Of a stretch of DNA of 64,000 bases, positions 20,501-30,203 are shown in pieces (the first letter of the stretch is position 1; the number at the start of each line of letters is the position of its first letter). Source of the DNA: Saccharomycopsis malanga. Taxonomy: Eukaryota > Ascomycota > Saccharomycetes > Ascoideales > Saccharomycopsidaceae. The translations under genes were made by a program, and so were the position numbers. Location of the stretch: assembly GCA_004014935.1 (NCBI GenBank), contig CP025323.1:1178001-1242000 (forward strand), in the 5' to 3' direction. Under the pieces are notes generated by a model that searched no databases, was not told the origin of the DNA, and saw only the letters and a list, made by a program, of their open reading frames with translations.

Positions 20501-21268
20501 CACGCCTCCAAGGAAATTGGGAAGGTATGCTATAAGCTCCAAGTCGGGAACAGAGTCTAGAAGCATGATCCAATCGACTAGAAACAACCTAGTGTAAGGA
20601 TTGTTGGTGAACAAGCGTTCTTTGAGCACCGGGATAAACTTTGTAAGCGAAAAGGCAGTGGCATTCTGCTGGGCGTTCACTTGCACATAGTATCCATCGC
20701 TATCTACATAATTGGATTGTACTAAATATGAATCGCCATTGGTATCTTGGTTGATAACAGATACGTAGGTGGCTGCTTTTTCACTTACAATGTCTTTAAT
20801 TAACCGATTGAACAAATCAGCTCCGTTTTTAATACTGTTCTCTGAATCAGCATATAGCCGGCATAGGACATCAAATATATCGTTGAAATACACAAGAATC
20901 TCCCCTTTGGCTACCTTGGCAATGTTGTACAATGCTTCACACGCATAATATCTCACCTGTGCTGCTTGGTCGCTAAAACACGCCAATACAGGCATTATAA
21001 TTCTGTCCAAGTACTCAGCAATATGAGCTGACCCAAGCGCTATAGCAACCGCCGCGAGCCCTATAGATCCACCGTTCCGAGCATTTGGCTGATGAACAGC
21101 ATAAGCATAATCTTGACAAAGCTGGTCAATTATCTTTGAAATTTGATCTCGTGCCTCTGCCGAATTCTGTGCCAATAACTGTCGAACTGTCTTCTCAACA
21201 GATAGCGCCGCAGTTCTTCTTTTGTCATAGAGCCTGTCGCTCAACGCCTTTGCCGTAAGCTCATCCAT
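17558..21268 (-). CDS. VAC14: Vac14, scaffold of the PI(3,5)P2 kinase complex
   Basis: Product of 1236 aa, against 880 aa in S. cerevisiae. Vac14 scaffolds Fab1 and Fig4 on the vacuole. The conserved N-terminal block (residues 1-170) carries the family signatures DYAYAVHQPNARNGG and GEILVYFNDIFDVLC, followed by HEAT-repeat helices. Extra length comes from two low-complexity inserts: a Glu/Lys/Asp tract at about 310-450 and a Ser/Asn-rich tail of about 340 residues after the conserved LQLLEPEKYPYLLKCLYGIL block. Family members normally have much shorter versions. The frame starts three codons upstream at a TTG; the ATG giving MDELTAKALSDRLYDKRR matches the family start. Confidence 0.95.
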   Translation of the reverse strand: MDELTAKALSDRLYDKRRTAALSVEKTVRQLLAQNSAEARDQISKIIDQLCQDYAYAVHQPNARNGGSIGLAAVAIALGSAHIAEYLDRIIMPVLACFSDQAAQVRYYACEALYNIAKVAKGEILVYFNDIFDVLCRLYADSENSIKNGADLFNRLIKDIVSEKAATYVSVINQDTNGDSYLVQSNYVDSDGYYVQVNAQQNATAFSLTKFIPVLKERLFTNNPYTRLFLVDWIMLLDSVPDLELIAYLPNFLGGVLSFLTDSRKDVRIHTNQCLNMFLEEIKKIVEIKKIIEKDRQLRMEKIQKQKQLEELKKRQFQEQAETSEDRKRKSEDKDVANINEKEELSEDDAHGDDEREDGEEKEEEKEKEKEKDYEEEEEEEKEKEKEEKDYEEEEQEQKEQDNEEEEDDDDDKEKEQDDSEFEDELSEEEDDSESNEESYYNDSDGALYIPLQDVHINFPEINRILIANLDVKNEEVQLVVLNWIETLLNITPTSFIPLICDLLEILIMTMSSNESIKIIKDKAKIIDRKLMELIYLYLDVENNDDPTVQAPVASDKKAEKRALDNNRNSVVSDKRALIYSPESQSTNKSHQSIYSSLINILTSNLLSVDENTKLLLLDWLMMLHKKSFKLFLSNSLSKTFQILLKSLCGESALAIEKDLVLISEISASASDDRFLQLMLDLISLFKNDRTLLELKGNFIIRKLCINLNAERIYRSLAHALFDSDSSNLTGAKNQKNNLGFISIMIQILNSNLITAPELAELRNKVRNLNAKEDWQLFATLFKSWSYNAPACLSLCLLSQNYELAYNLLKIFVEFEITVNLLIQLDILVQLLESPVFVKLRLQLLEPEKYPYLLKCLYGILMLLPQSNAFNILQKRLNSINGFTVNSNMPLASSSSVLPPSGASMTSAAAASANSKLISSRKQKYNELIKTFREIQQKHEDVRLGKLSRKTPSLSDESSSVALKNESSSAAPKNESSGVKNESSFSFNSNTKPKHSVLTFSFNLGDKHPERSSSGVFRSGSNDGATYLKGTSRIPASAAATARASSNTTNPHGNSLIKNFAKNSPSVVIDKNDAQASHSRSSSKHFHKPTNNDTQPSGPTGIPSLTTNSSTNIASLNKKISNLSFNQHPTKFQSSSNHGKLFTFSNHQGNAASNTSGNTPASSSPTGSTGSAVQHIPRSGAMGNVSTSRKGSASLGGEFLRSKFEATGNSASEPFGTTGGSPSETDNNSPAPSGSS

Positions 21269-21846
21269 CGAATCCAAACGTGAAGAAAAATTACCAAAAT
21301 TCGTATCAGCTACTCAATCAATGGCCCCCCAAATTAGCACATCAATTATAAACATTAGTATAACCATATTGTTTACATCACGTTCCACTTCTTAACATCT
21401 TGTTAATATATATAGGTCACGTGCGTATAATAGTAGAAGGCGATGTTTAGTACTTTTGACTACCATAAAGATTAATAGAGGGTGGTATTGGTTGGGGCCA
21501 ATGTACAATCAATATACGATAAACTAGAAGCATGCAAAATAGTGTAAGAACAAAAGAACCTATTTTGTTAATTTTGGTTGGCAGACAGAAAGAATTTGAA
21601 GTTTTAGATAATAATAAAACCATGAAGTGGGTATACTGAATGAGTCTGCGTTTTTCTTATAACAATAGCATATATAGTATTTTGTAATTCTTTTTTATGA
21701 CTTTTTAATTTTTCATTTTATTTAAGCCACTCCTTTTTAACTGAAAATTACAGTTAGCAAACAGTTGAAATTTCCATGCCAAAATTATGTACTACAAAAA
21801 AACAAAGGTGAACCAGCAAAATTAAATCAATAATAGAAAACCCCAG
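21269..21846. other. Intergenic region upstream of VAC14
   Basis: AT-rich promoter region containing CACGTGCG at 21419-21426. No gene recognised. Confidence 0.4.
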
Positions 21847-22096
21847 GCCACTGGGCCAGATGGCTCAGAGGTTAGCACTTTTGAAAACGAGAAAAGACAC
21901 AACAAGTTCACGGGTTCGATTCCCAACATGAACACTTTTACTCGCTGCTTTTACGAAGATGAAAATCTAGTGCTTACTTTCGAATTTGTTGAATGAAAAA
22001 GATTTTGATGGCCGGACATGATTGGGTTTCATCAAGCCCCCTTAGGTATAGCGCGTAAATACGTACTGGGCTCGAAATATAAGTTAGTATTATCAC
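21847..22096 (+). mobile_element. SINE-like element copy S5, shortened body
   Basis: Head GCCACTGGGCCAGATGGCTC, A box TGGCTCAGAGGTTAGC, one spacer unit, perfect B box GGGTTCGATTCCC, then a body lacking the CTAGACCAAAGTC hairpin, and the usual 3' end (GGGCTCGAAATATAAG with a TTAGTATTATCA tail). Confidence 0.75.
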
Positions 22097-22691
22097 TTAC
22101 TTTTAACTCTATATTAACACCACCATCACCACCCCTGAGACACCCCCCGCATTGCTTATCATCTCATGAATAGCACGTGACCAACCAGCCACATGAAATC
22201 CTGTATGTCGAAGGCTATATTACATGATTTACCATTGCTCACGTATTTCTTATCAACCATGTCCAATCTCAGCAAGTTGTCACATCGGTGTTCCGAAAAC
22301 AGTGACACATTGCACACTATATAGCAGCCATTTCCTTAGTACTATCCCACCGTAGTCCTCGGTGGCGTCTCCCCCGGGTAATACCAAGAGAAAAAAAAGA
22401 AAACCGCTTGGGACATTTTCCTCGTTCAACTAGTCCAAACAACACATTTTACAACTATTTAACGAAAATACGAGAAACGACCAATCAATCAGTAATAAGA
22501 TAAAGTTCTACCATCGTTCTGCCACAGCCAATATACTGATATCCAGTAGCGGGAATTATTCTGTCGCTCTATTTGTCTTTACAAGTTAGCGCTGTTATAG
22601 CAAATACGTGCGTTTTGGTATATATTGTCATCCGTCAAACAGTTGAACCAGATAACATTTTTGATTTATTAAATAATATTTCTCGTGCTTG

Positions 22692-23738
22692 ATGGACAAG
22701 ATATTATCTTCGATTTTGTGTTGCTCCTTCGGCTCTAGACCAGAACAAAAGTCCTCGACGTCCTCCACATCATCCTCCAGAAACACAACCGAAAGCAACA
22801 AGAGAGCAGACTCCAAGAAACTTGATCAAAATGAAGAGGTGGATGAGGTTGGAAACGTGAGTATAGATAAAATGAAATCCAACAATACACAAACGATAAT
22901 TCTTCAGCCGGCGCCTAATAATATTGAGCATAAGGAACAGTACAATGAAGCAATTGCAACAGCACACGATAACCAGACGGCTCCTGTGACGCCAACAGTT
23001 AATAATGAGAAGTATTATACTTCAGAAGATGAACAAGCCACAAAAAATAGCAACACAGCGGTTGTCAATAGTTACGATAACAGTTTACAACCGCTGACTA
23101 CAACCGAATCACAGGAAGATTACTATGAAGAAAACCAATTTGATCTCACTGCAATGCAGCCTGATCAAGTGGTATCATCCAGTGGATGGCTTTTAGAAGC
23201 GCCTGATAAGGCATACAAAAATAAAAAATGTCTTGTGTTGGATTTGGACGAAACTTTGGTTCATTCTAGCTTCAAATACTTGAGATCAGCAGATTTCGTT
23301 ATTCCAGTGGAAATCGAAGGACAGGTACACAATGTCTATGTGATAAAAAGACCAGGGGTGGACGAATTCATGAAAAGAGTAGGAGAATTGTACGAAGTTG
23401 TGGTCTTCACTGCTTCCGTGTCAAGATACGGCGACCCTTTGCTCGATGAATTGGATATACATAAAAGCGTTCATCATAGGCTTTTCAGAGACTCTTGTTA
23501 TAATTATCAAGGCAATTATATCAAAAACTTGTCGCAAATCGGCAGACCTCTCAGTGATTTGATCATCATTGATAATTCTCCTGCTTCCTATATTTTCCAC
23601 CCCCAACACGCTGTCCCAATTTCGAGCTGGTTCTCGGACGCTCATGATAATGAATTACTTGATTTGTTGCCATTTCTAGAAGACTTATCTAAAAAAGACG
23701 TGGATGATGTCAGTTTGGTTCTTGATGTCACTACTTGA
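22692..23738 (+). CDS. PSR1: Psr1/Psr2-type plasma-membrane phosphatase
   Basis: Product of 348 aa. The N-terminus [13 protein letters not shown] carries the Cys pair that is palmitoylated in Psr1. A disordered Ser/Thr/Asn-rich linker follows to about residue 160. The C-terminal HAD/NIF domain has the nucleophile motif [19 protein letters not shown] (Asp184, Asp186), [28 protein letters not shown] and [20 protein letters not shown], nearly identical to Psr1. Psr1/2 act with Whi2 in sodium and general stress responses and Msn2 activation. A CCCCT (STRE-like) motif lies in the C-rich block near 22130 and CACGTG near 22174. The open frame starts one codon upstream at TTG, so ATG 22692 is used. 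PSR1 and PSR2 cannot be separated. Confidence 0.93.
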   Translation: MDKILSSILCCSFGSRPEQKSSTSSTSSSRNTTESNKRADSKKLDQNEEVDEVGNVSIDKMKSNNTQTIILQPAPNNIEHKEQYNEAIATAHDNQTAPVTPTVNNEKYYTSEDEQATKNSNTAVVNSYDNSLQPLTTTESQEDYYEENQFDLTAMQPDQVVSSSGWLLEAPDKAYKNKKCLVLDLDETLVHSSFKYLRSADFVIPVEIEGQVHNVYVIKRPGVDEFMKRVGELYEVVVFTASVSRYGDPLLDELDIHKSVHHRLFRDSCYNYQGNYIKNLSQIGRPLSDLIIIDNSPASYIFHPQHAVPISSWFSDAHDNELLDLLPFLEDLSKKDVDDVSLVLDVTT

Positions 23739-24313
23739 GTCTGTCTACAGTCTATTATTTCTTTTTCTTTTTTCCTTTTCTTTTTTATTCCTTTTATTTT
23801 ATCTATTTTCAATTTCAATCCTAATTCCTTCTTTTATTTTTTACGTGAAAAAATTTTGTTTTGCCTTTTATTTTTGTTATTATGTTTTCTTTTTTTCTTT
23901 TTTTATCTTTTTCTTTTGTCGATACATTCTTCTGCTATCCACTTTTGCTTGCAAAATGATTTGCTCTCCTTTTTCTCCCCGTTTAATTTATTGTTCTCAT
24001 CTTCTACCTCTTTACTATCCCCTTGTACAATTTTATATTCCATACTCTTTTTGGTTTTCTACGTTCTTTTTCCCCATCCTGATAAAATCACATATACATA
24101 TTGTGCAGTGAATCCATACATACCACACCGAGTGTTCATACTTGTAATATTAAAGTATATCTACTTTCACTATCGCTAGTGTAAGCTCTTCTAATAACGA
24201 GAGAGGCGCTTATTCGGAGTACCCGCTTGATTTATGAATCACTTTTCAAGCATCTACAGGATTGGCAACTGAACTTCTAAAAATGTTTGAACAAATTCAT
24301 AGTAAATTAATCA
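23739..24313. other. PSR1 3' region, pyrimidine-rich, no further gene seen
   Basis: The first 400 bp are T/C-rich and give spurious hydrophobic frames on the plus strand. They have no start context or family resemblance. The rest is AT-rich spacer up to the SINE-like head. Confidence 0.5.
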
Positions 24314-24406
24314 CCGCTGGGCCAGATGGCTCAGTGGTTACTGCTCTAGGAGAAGAGAAACACCTGACAGAATAGTTCAACTACTAATATTTTCGAAAAC
24401 GAGAAA
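24314..24406 (+). mobile_element. SINE-like element copy S6, head only
   Basis: Head ACCGCTGGGCCAGATGGCTC with a canonical A box (TGGCTCAGTGGTTACTGC), then two spacer units with GAGAAGAGAAA and GAAAACGAGAAAC cores. It stops abruptly at the 3' end of an inverted family-F2 copy before any B box, as if interrupted or replaced by that element. Confidence 0.65.
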
Positions 24407-25300
24407 CGGACTGCTCTGAACAGAGGTATAAAGCTTATTAATAAACACATTACGCTTTACCGAGCCCCATAAAATATCCATTCTATAGCACAAGTTGATA
24501 TAGGCTAGTCTGAAAATATATAATGACTAATTATCAATTGTAAGTTCCTCTGAGAACCTATATTTGAAAATACTTTTTTTAGCTCTGGAGATACGCATTT
24601 CTTTGGAATAAAGCCTCATTCAAATACTGAATGAAGCATTAATAAACCTAAAGGCAATTAAAAACTATGGAATATTGTCATGAAATAAAGAAACTCTCCC
24701 TGAGGGGTGAAAAGCACGATTTTTATTAAAATTATGTTTCATTTTCGACAAAATGATACATTCTCACTATTGAATTCGTTCCAAAAACAAAATATCAAAA
24801 CAAAGTGCATGGTATAAAACTTGAGGACGTAAAGAATGTAGAAAAATAATTTTTGTATGGTTTGGTCTACTGTAAAGACTCTAGAATATGACTTTAAAGA
24901 ATCAACTTTTTATCAAAATTGACAATTTTCAGTTATATCAAATATTTATCCGCAAATCTGAAATTGTTTATTATAAATAGTACTATAATATAGAAAAAAA
25001 AATCAGGACACTACTGCATGTTTTTTTGAATTACAATAACCTGGATAACATAGATTAAACTCATTAAAACGTTTGATGATTACTCCAAAACTTCAGGAGT
25101 GCGAATCGAGTACCAAACACCAAAGTGAGGAACGCCACACTTGTTTTCCCATACTATTTTGCGTGGCGCATGCCTCAACCAACTTGGCCTTTTGGCAATA
25201 ATAAGGCATATAGGCATGTTGCTGTTAAAAAAAGACAGATTATCTGTACTTTTCGAGAATGTATTTTGGCAGTTAATATGCCCAGTTTTTGCTAAGTGTT
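24407..25300 (-). mobile_element. Long tRNA-like interspersed element (family F2), copy B
   Basis: In reverse complement it follows copies A and D nearly end to end, from ACACTTAGCA at the 5' side through the tRNA-like segment (GGCCAAGTTGGTTGAGGC), the CGCCACGC...GTGTGGCG hairpin (with a short loop insertion here), ACTCGATTCGCAC, TCATATTCTAGAGTCTTTAC and TGGGGCTCGGTAAAGCGTAA. No conserved ORF. The 3' end meets SINE-like copy S6. Confidence 0.6.
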
Positions 25301-25499
25301 TAAACAGAAATAAAAGAGTTGATGAGAGATACCCTTGAATCGATTTACCTATGGCCCAGGAATTGGGTGAACAAGCTATAACCAGGATCTGATTAGGCAC
25401 ACAAAGTATGATGAACTGGATAGGGTGAACAAAACCACGCCACATTGTACTGAGCTACTCAAGTACCTTGATCGTCACATAACAGTAAATACTTGCCTC

Positions 25500-25680
25500 G
25501 ATGCCTAAAGGGACTCGGTAAACTCAGAGGGGAATATGATGTCCTGTTGATCATAATCTTTTCAACCAATTGATTAGAAAGTAAGCATTAGACTTTTGTC
25601 CAAGTCGTATTTCAGACAGTTGCACTTGCCTGCGGAATCATTTTCAAAATAGTAAAAGCAGTGAGTAAAATTCGTTCATA
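25500..25680 (-). mobile_element. SINE-like element copy S9, headless body
   Basis: On the minus strand: ACTCACTGCTTTTAC, the palindrome region (GACAAAAGTCTAATGC), CCAATTGGTTGAAAAG-like segment and GAGTCCCTTTAGGCAT. The head, B box and final tail are missing or too diverged to call. Confidence 0.6.
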
Positions 25681-26084
25681 GCTGAAAAACTCGAAATACA
25701 AGATATCATTTTTATTATAGTAAATTGATGAATCTTTGTCCTTGGTTGTTCTTTTTGATTAAGTTTAGTTCTAGCTTTGCTAGACTATCTATTAATTGGT
25801 GGGAGTTATCCTGCCACTTGAGTTTTGTTAATAAATTTTTATCAAATGATGGTTGGAAATTCCCTATTCTATTCATTAGAATATATTTACTAAGATGAGT
25901 AGTTTACACATTCTATTCATTAAAATATGTTTAGTAAGATAAGTAATTTACCCATTTCATCAAACGAATAAATTATATGATATCCAACCTACACCAAACC
26001 TCTCTTCTATGCATACATTACCAAGTATATATAAAACCCTAAATTCAGTACCATAACTGATCCCGCCTTGCTATCAAACCTGAC

Positions 26085-26417
26085 TCAATCATCATTTCCA
26101 GCTTTTACTCCTCCATGGACAGAAGCCAGTAACTTTTCTTTTGCTTCCTGCAAAGTGCGGTTATCTACTTGGTACAACAAGGCAACGAGATACCGTCCTT
26201 TGAAATTGAATCCATTGAGATGCTCGATGGCCAACTTGGCTGCCTCAAGAGTCTCATATATTACAAAACAGTTACCCTTTAGATGGCTCTCTACACCTTT
26301 GCGGATTTGAAGCACCGCGCCAAACTTGGAACATAGGGTATATAAATCCTCAGAACTTACTTCAAACGGAAGGTTCTTGAGTAATACTATGGGAAAATCG
26401 GTTCTGGGCTTGGACAT
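26085..26417 (-). CDS. SF3B6: SF3b subunit p14 (SF3B6) homologue, single RRM
   Basis: Product of 110 aa with one RRM: RNP2 VLLKNL, RNP1-like KGNCFVIYE, then the p14-specific HLNGFNFKGRYLVALLYQ block (human p14 has HLSGFNVCNRYLVVLYY). Human p14 contacts the branch-point adenosine region and SF3B1. S. cerevisiae has no p14, so its retention here is informative about the spliceosome of this lineage. The frame extends to a TTG upstream; the ATG giving MSKPRTDFP is used. It is divergent from CLP1 with about 217 bp between the starts. Confidence 0.85.
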   Translation of the reverse strand: MSKPRTDFPIVLLKNLPFEVSSEDLYTLCSKFGAVLQIRKGVESHLKGNCFVIYETLEAAKLAIEHLNGFNFKGRYLVALLYQVDNRTLQEAKEKLLASVHGGVKAGNDD

Positions 26418-26634
26418 TTTTGCTAGCAATTATTCATTCCTCTTGTATATCTTAGTTGAAAACATTGAATGCTACTTATATTTTTCATTCTATATTACGT
26501 AATCATTTCGTAATTATTGAAATTTTCAATATCAGCGAGATGAGGATGGGCTATTAAATTGTATAAATAAACTATATAAATAAACAGGGTAAAAAATTGT
26601 AAATTTTCACAGGTTTATATTTCAATTTCAGGAA

Positions 26635-28245
26635 ATGGATTTTGTTGGATCGCTGGCTTCGAGCCTTGGCAAGAATTTTACACTGGTAAATCTTCCAGCC
26701 GGCTCTGAATGGAGATTTGAGGTTGATTTCACTCAGGAAGTGACTATCAAGGTTGTCTCGGGAGTGGTTGAGATCAACGGCACGGAACTTCCGAATAATA
26801 TAGATTTCAAGTTCAAAGGCGTTAAAAGTTGCATTTTTAGTTACCAAGATGCAGTGATACAGTATCATGGACAATTGTCGTCGGAGTATGTTTCTGATGA
26901 AAGTATTATAAACCAATATATTGCATTACATTTTGCATTGCAGAACTGTCGAAATGTTGCTCAAAAGAATAAGTCAGTAAAAGCACCACGAGTGTTGGTG
27001 GTTGGTCCGAAAGATTCGGGTAAGACAACGCTAATTAAGATTCTCTCCAGTTATGCTGTGAAAATGGACAGTTTGCCTCTTTTAGTAAACTTGAACCCAG
27101 CAGAGGGTGTTTACACCGTCCCTGGTGCATTGAGTGCTACCGTAGTTAATGACATTTTCGATGTAGAACAGGGCTGGGGCCATAGTAATATCAGTGGTGC
27201 TTCAGTGTTCCATCCTACGCAGCCGGCTGTCAGTTTCTATGGCTACGAAAACATCAACTCCAATCCTTCTTACTATAGGGAATGTGTGAGCACTTTAGCC
27301 AATGTAGCCGAGTCCAGATTGCAGAATGACGAGCATGTGAACCAAACAGGAATTCTTGTTGACACGCCTGCTTTGACTAATAAAGACACGCTGATTATTG
27401 ATGATTATGTTGCCTTGTTTGGTATCAACGTGGTGATCGTTTTGGGAAACGAACGTTTGTATATTGATCTAAAGAAACGCTATTCTGATAAAATCAACGA
27501 AAAGTTCCCAACTGCTGCTTTGGACAAACCATTTTTTAATGTCTTGAAATTTAGTAAATCAGGAGGTTGTGTGGAGAAAGATGAGGCGTTTTTGCGTGCT
27601 CAGCAGCAACAACAGATCAAACAGTATTTTTACGGTGAAAGAAAATCAGTGCTTAGTCCATATACTATCACTTCGGTAGATTACGAGAAGCTTAATGTGT
27701 ATCGCATTGTAGCAACTAATAAGCCTACTGTCACTGCTGGACCAGTGGCTGGTAATGTCGATGTTTCCTCTGTGTTGCCAATTGGAGAGGGTATGGACGA
27801 AGAGGAGCAGGCAATGCTAGCAGAACTCAACCAGAGTGTTGAAACACAAAATACTTTGCCTACTTCTGTTAACACTTCAAGTGAGGATGAAAAGAAACTA
27901 CCTGAAGAAGAGAAGGAGCAGATTGACCAAAATCAAGCAAGTAAAGAACTAGGAATAGATGAAGAACAGAACAATGATGATAATACTGTGAAAACTAAAG
28001 AGAATGCTAACAAGTTGATAGAAAAAATTGAACCCCAATCCTCCTACTTACAAAATGCAATCATTGCTTTCACTCATGCTGCTCGGGAAGAATCAGCAGG
28101 CAAAATTGTTTCTTCCGGCGTGTTATGTTTTGGCTACATCAGTGGAGCCAACGATCAAAAGAAGAAGCTTAGTGTGTTGTTGCCAGTTCAGGGAGCTTTG
28201 CCAAATCAGGCTGTTCTTCTTGGAGAGTTCCGGTTTGTCGATTGA
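26635..28245 (+). CDS. CLP1: Clp1, subunit of pre-mRNA cleavage factor IA
   Basis: Product of 536 aa (S. cerevisiae Clp1 is 445 aa). Clp1 binds ATP and Pcf11 in CF IA for mRNA 3'-end cleavage and polyadenylation. The N-terminal domain has LPAGSEWRFEV and VVSGVVEINGTEL. The P-loop is GPKDSGKT (124-131) and the NLNPAEGVYTVPGALSA motif follows. The C-terminal domain has REESAGKIVSSGVLCFGYIS and LLPVQGALPNQAVLL. The extra length is an acidic, low-complexity insert at about residues 385-460. It shares a short divergent promoter with SF3B6, so both neighbours are pre-mRNA processing factors. Confidence 0.95.
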   Translation: MDFVGSLASSLGKNFTLVNLPAGSEWRFEVDFTQEVTIKVVSGVVEINGTELPNNIDFKFKGVKSCIFSYQDAVIQYHGQLSSEYVSDESIINQYIALHFALQNCRNVAQKNKSVKAPRVLVVGPKDSGKTTLIKILSSYAVKMDSLPLLVNLNPAEGVYTVPGALSATVVNDIFDVEQGWGHSNISGASVFHPTQPAVSFYGYENINSNPSYYRECVSTLANVAESRLQNDEHVNQTGILVDTPALTNKDTLIIDDYVALFGINVVIVLGNERLYIDLKKRYSDKINEKFPTAALDKPFFNVLKFSKSGGCVEKDEAFLRAQQQQQIKQYFYGERKSVLSPYTITSVDYEKLNVYRIVATNKPTVTAGPVAGNVDVSSVLPIGEGMDEEEQAMLAELNQSVETQNTLPTSVNTSSEDEKKLPEEEKEQIDQNQASKELGIDEEQNNDDNTVKTKENANKLIEKIEPQSSYLQNAIIAFTHAAREESAGKIVSSGVLCFGYISGANDQKKKLSVLLPVQGALPNQAVLLGEFRFVD

Positions 28246-28655
28246 GATGTTGTCCAAGTATATTTGCTTTTTTTTTTTAATGATTTCAAAGAAAAGTTTC
28301 TTGACTAATATTAAAAGTTTAATATAAATCTACGTCATTTACCGTCAATGATTTGTAAATTTTTCAAACTGTAGACTTGTGACGAGAACATAATATTTAG
28401 GTGCTTGTCGCCGATGATTAACTTGGTTAGACAGTGGAATACTACAAAATTGGCGCTTTTTATAATTAAATATGGGACGACAAATCAAAAAGAGCAAAAG
28501 CTAAACATTTGAAAAGTTGTACTTGTTTTAAAAGCAGTATAGTATGTACAGAGCTAATATGTACTAAGTAAAAATGAGTTATTATAAATTATCGATCATT
28601 CTTCCAAATAAGTTGTGTGATTTATCTTTTAAAATCAATAAAAGTACAGTTCTCC
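28246..28655. other. Intergenic region downstream of CLP1
   Basis: AT-rich, no gene seen. A T-run at 28268-28277 may mark the CLP1 3' end. Confidence 0.4.
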
Positions 28656-28756
28656 TCATACACTTTATTATAATTACATATAATTCACCTTCTACACTTT
28701 ATTATAATTCCGTATAATTCACCTTCTACACTCTAATATAAATCCATACAATTCAC
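28656..28756. repeat. Three tandem units of about 34 bp
   Basis: The unit contains CTACACTTTATTATAATT followed by a variable TATAATTCACCTT; the third copy is most diverged. It lies about 230 bp before the ERG26 start codon, so it could affect that promoter's nucleosome-free region. Confidence 0.75.
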
Positions 28757-28981
28757 AAAATATATATTCATCTACTTAATAAAGCATCTTCTACCATTTC
28801 CCCACTTTCTCTACCGGATAATATGCTCATATTGTCACCATGATTCATTATTTCCATACAATCAACGTGTGCATTCCATTTTTTCGGGTTGATTTTTCAC
28901 TTTTTCCTATACGAGTATTGCGAGATTTGATGAAAATTAATCCAACAGGCTGTTGAAGAACAGTTATAATATCACCAAACA

Positions 28982-30058
28982 ATGTCTTCAGAAAAGCTTT
29001 CGCCATTGAAATCGGTGCTTCTCATAGGCGGTGCTGGGTTTCTTGGTCTCCATTTGATTCAAGAGTTCTACAACATCAGCCCTAACAGACCAAAAATAAC
29101 TGTTTTTGATGTTCGTCCTCTTCCAGAAAAACTTGCCTCATATTTCACGTTCACACCAACAGAAATTGGGTTTTTCAAAGGTGACTTGACTTCTGAAGAA
29201 GACGTCAAGAAAGCACTAAAGGAATCAGGAGCTGAAGTGGTGGTTCATTCAGCTTCTCCGATACACGGCCAAAGACAGGAGATTTATGAAAAGGTTAATG
29301 TGGAAGGAACCAGAAACTTAATCAAATGTTGCAAAGATTTGAAAATCAAAGCTTTGGTGTACACGTCTTCTGCTGGTGTGATTTTCAACGGCCAAGATGT
29401 ACATAATGCTGACGAATCATGGCCTATACCAGAGATTCCAATGGATGGCTACAATGAAACCAAGGCAGCTGCTGAGAAAATGGTTCTTGAGGCCAATGAC
29501 TTTGGAAATGATGGCCTTTTAACTGTAGCATTGCGGCCAGCTGGTATTTTTGGTCCTGGGGACAGACAACTTGTTCCTGGCTTGAGAAATGTTGCCAAAT
29601 TGGGTCAATCCAAGTTCCAGATTGGTGACAACAACAACTTGTTTGATTGGACATATGCTGGAAACGTTGCTTTTGCCCATGTTTTGGCTGCCGAGAAGTT
29701 GTTGGCTCCTCATACCAGAAACAAAGTGGGTGGAGAAACCTTTTTCGTCACTAACGATGCCCCTACTTATTTCTGGACCCTTGCTCGTACTGTGTGGAAA
29801 GCAGACGGCCATATCGACAAGTTCAACATTGTCTTGTCTAGACCAGTTGCTATCGCCATAGGTTATGTGTCTGAGTTTGTTTCCAAGCTCACTGGAAAAG
29901 AACCTGGCTTGACACCTTTCAGAGTCAAGATTGTGTGTGCTTACCGTTATCATAACATAACAAAAGCCAAGACCATTCTCGGGTACAAGCCAAAGGTTGG
30001 TCTTGAAGAAGGTATTAAATATACTCTTGATTGGATGGATGAAACCAATGCAAAATAA
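28982..30058 (+). CDS. ERG26: Sterol-4-alpha-carboxylate 3-dehydrogenase (decarboxylating)
   Basis: Product of 358 aa, close to S. cerevisiae Erg26 (349 aa). It catalyses the NAD(P)-dependent oxidative decarboxylation step of sterol C-4 demethylation at the ER, with Erg25 and Erg27 on the Erg28 scaffold. Visible features are the Rossmann motif GGAGFLG (about 17-23), DVRPLPEKL, TSSAGVIFNGQDVHNADE, the catalytic Tyr157-X3-Lys161 (YNETK), RPAGIFGPGDRQLVPGL, GDNNNLFDWTYAGNVA and KEPGLTPFRVKIVCAYRYHN. These blocks are almost identical to Erg26. There is no in-frame CTG codon in the whole gene, a main support for suggesting a CUG-reassigned yeast. Confidence 0.97.
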   Translation: MSSEKLSPLKSVLLIGGAGFLGLHLIQEFYNISPNRPKITVFDVRPLPEKLASYFTFTPTEIGFFKGDLTSEEDVKKALKESGAEVVVHSASPIHGQRQEIYEKVNVEGTRNLIKCCKDLKIKALVYTSSAGVIFNGQDVHNADESWPIPEIPMDGYNETKAAAEKMVLEANDFGNDGLLTVALRPAGIFGPGDRQLVPGLRNVAKLGQSKFQIGDNNNLFDWTYAGNVAFAHVLAAEKLLAPHTRNKVGGETFFVTNDAPTYFWTLARTVWKADGHIDKFNIVLSRPVAIAIGYVSEFVSKLTGKEPGLTPFRVKIVCAYRYHNITKAKTILGYKPKVGLEEGIKYTLDWMDETNAK

Positions 30059-30203
30059 ACTTTTTCTATTGTTTCTTTAAAAATATAAGCTTACTATTAT
30101 TGTTCTTGTTCCTTTTTAATATAGTTCTCGTCATAACGTTCTACAGTTGCCCCAAATAATCAATAGCAATATATTATCAAAAAAAAGTGCTTGACACTCT
30201 GTT

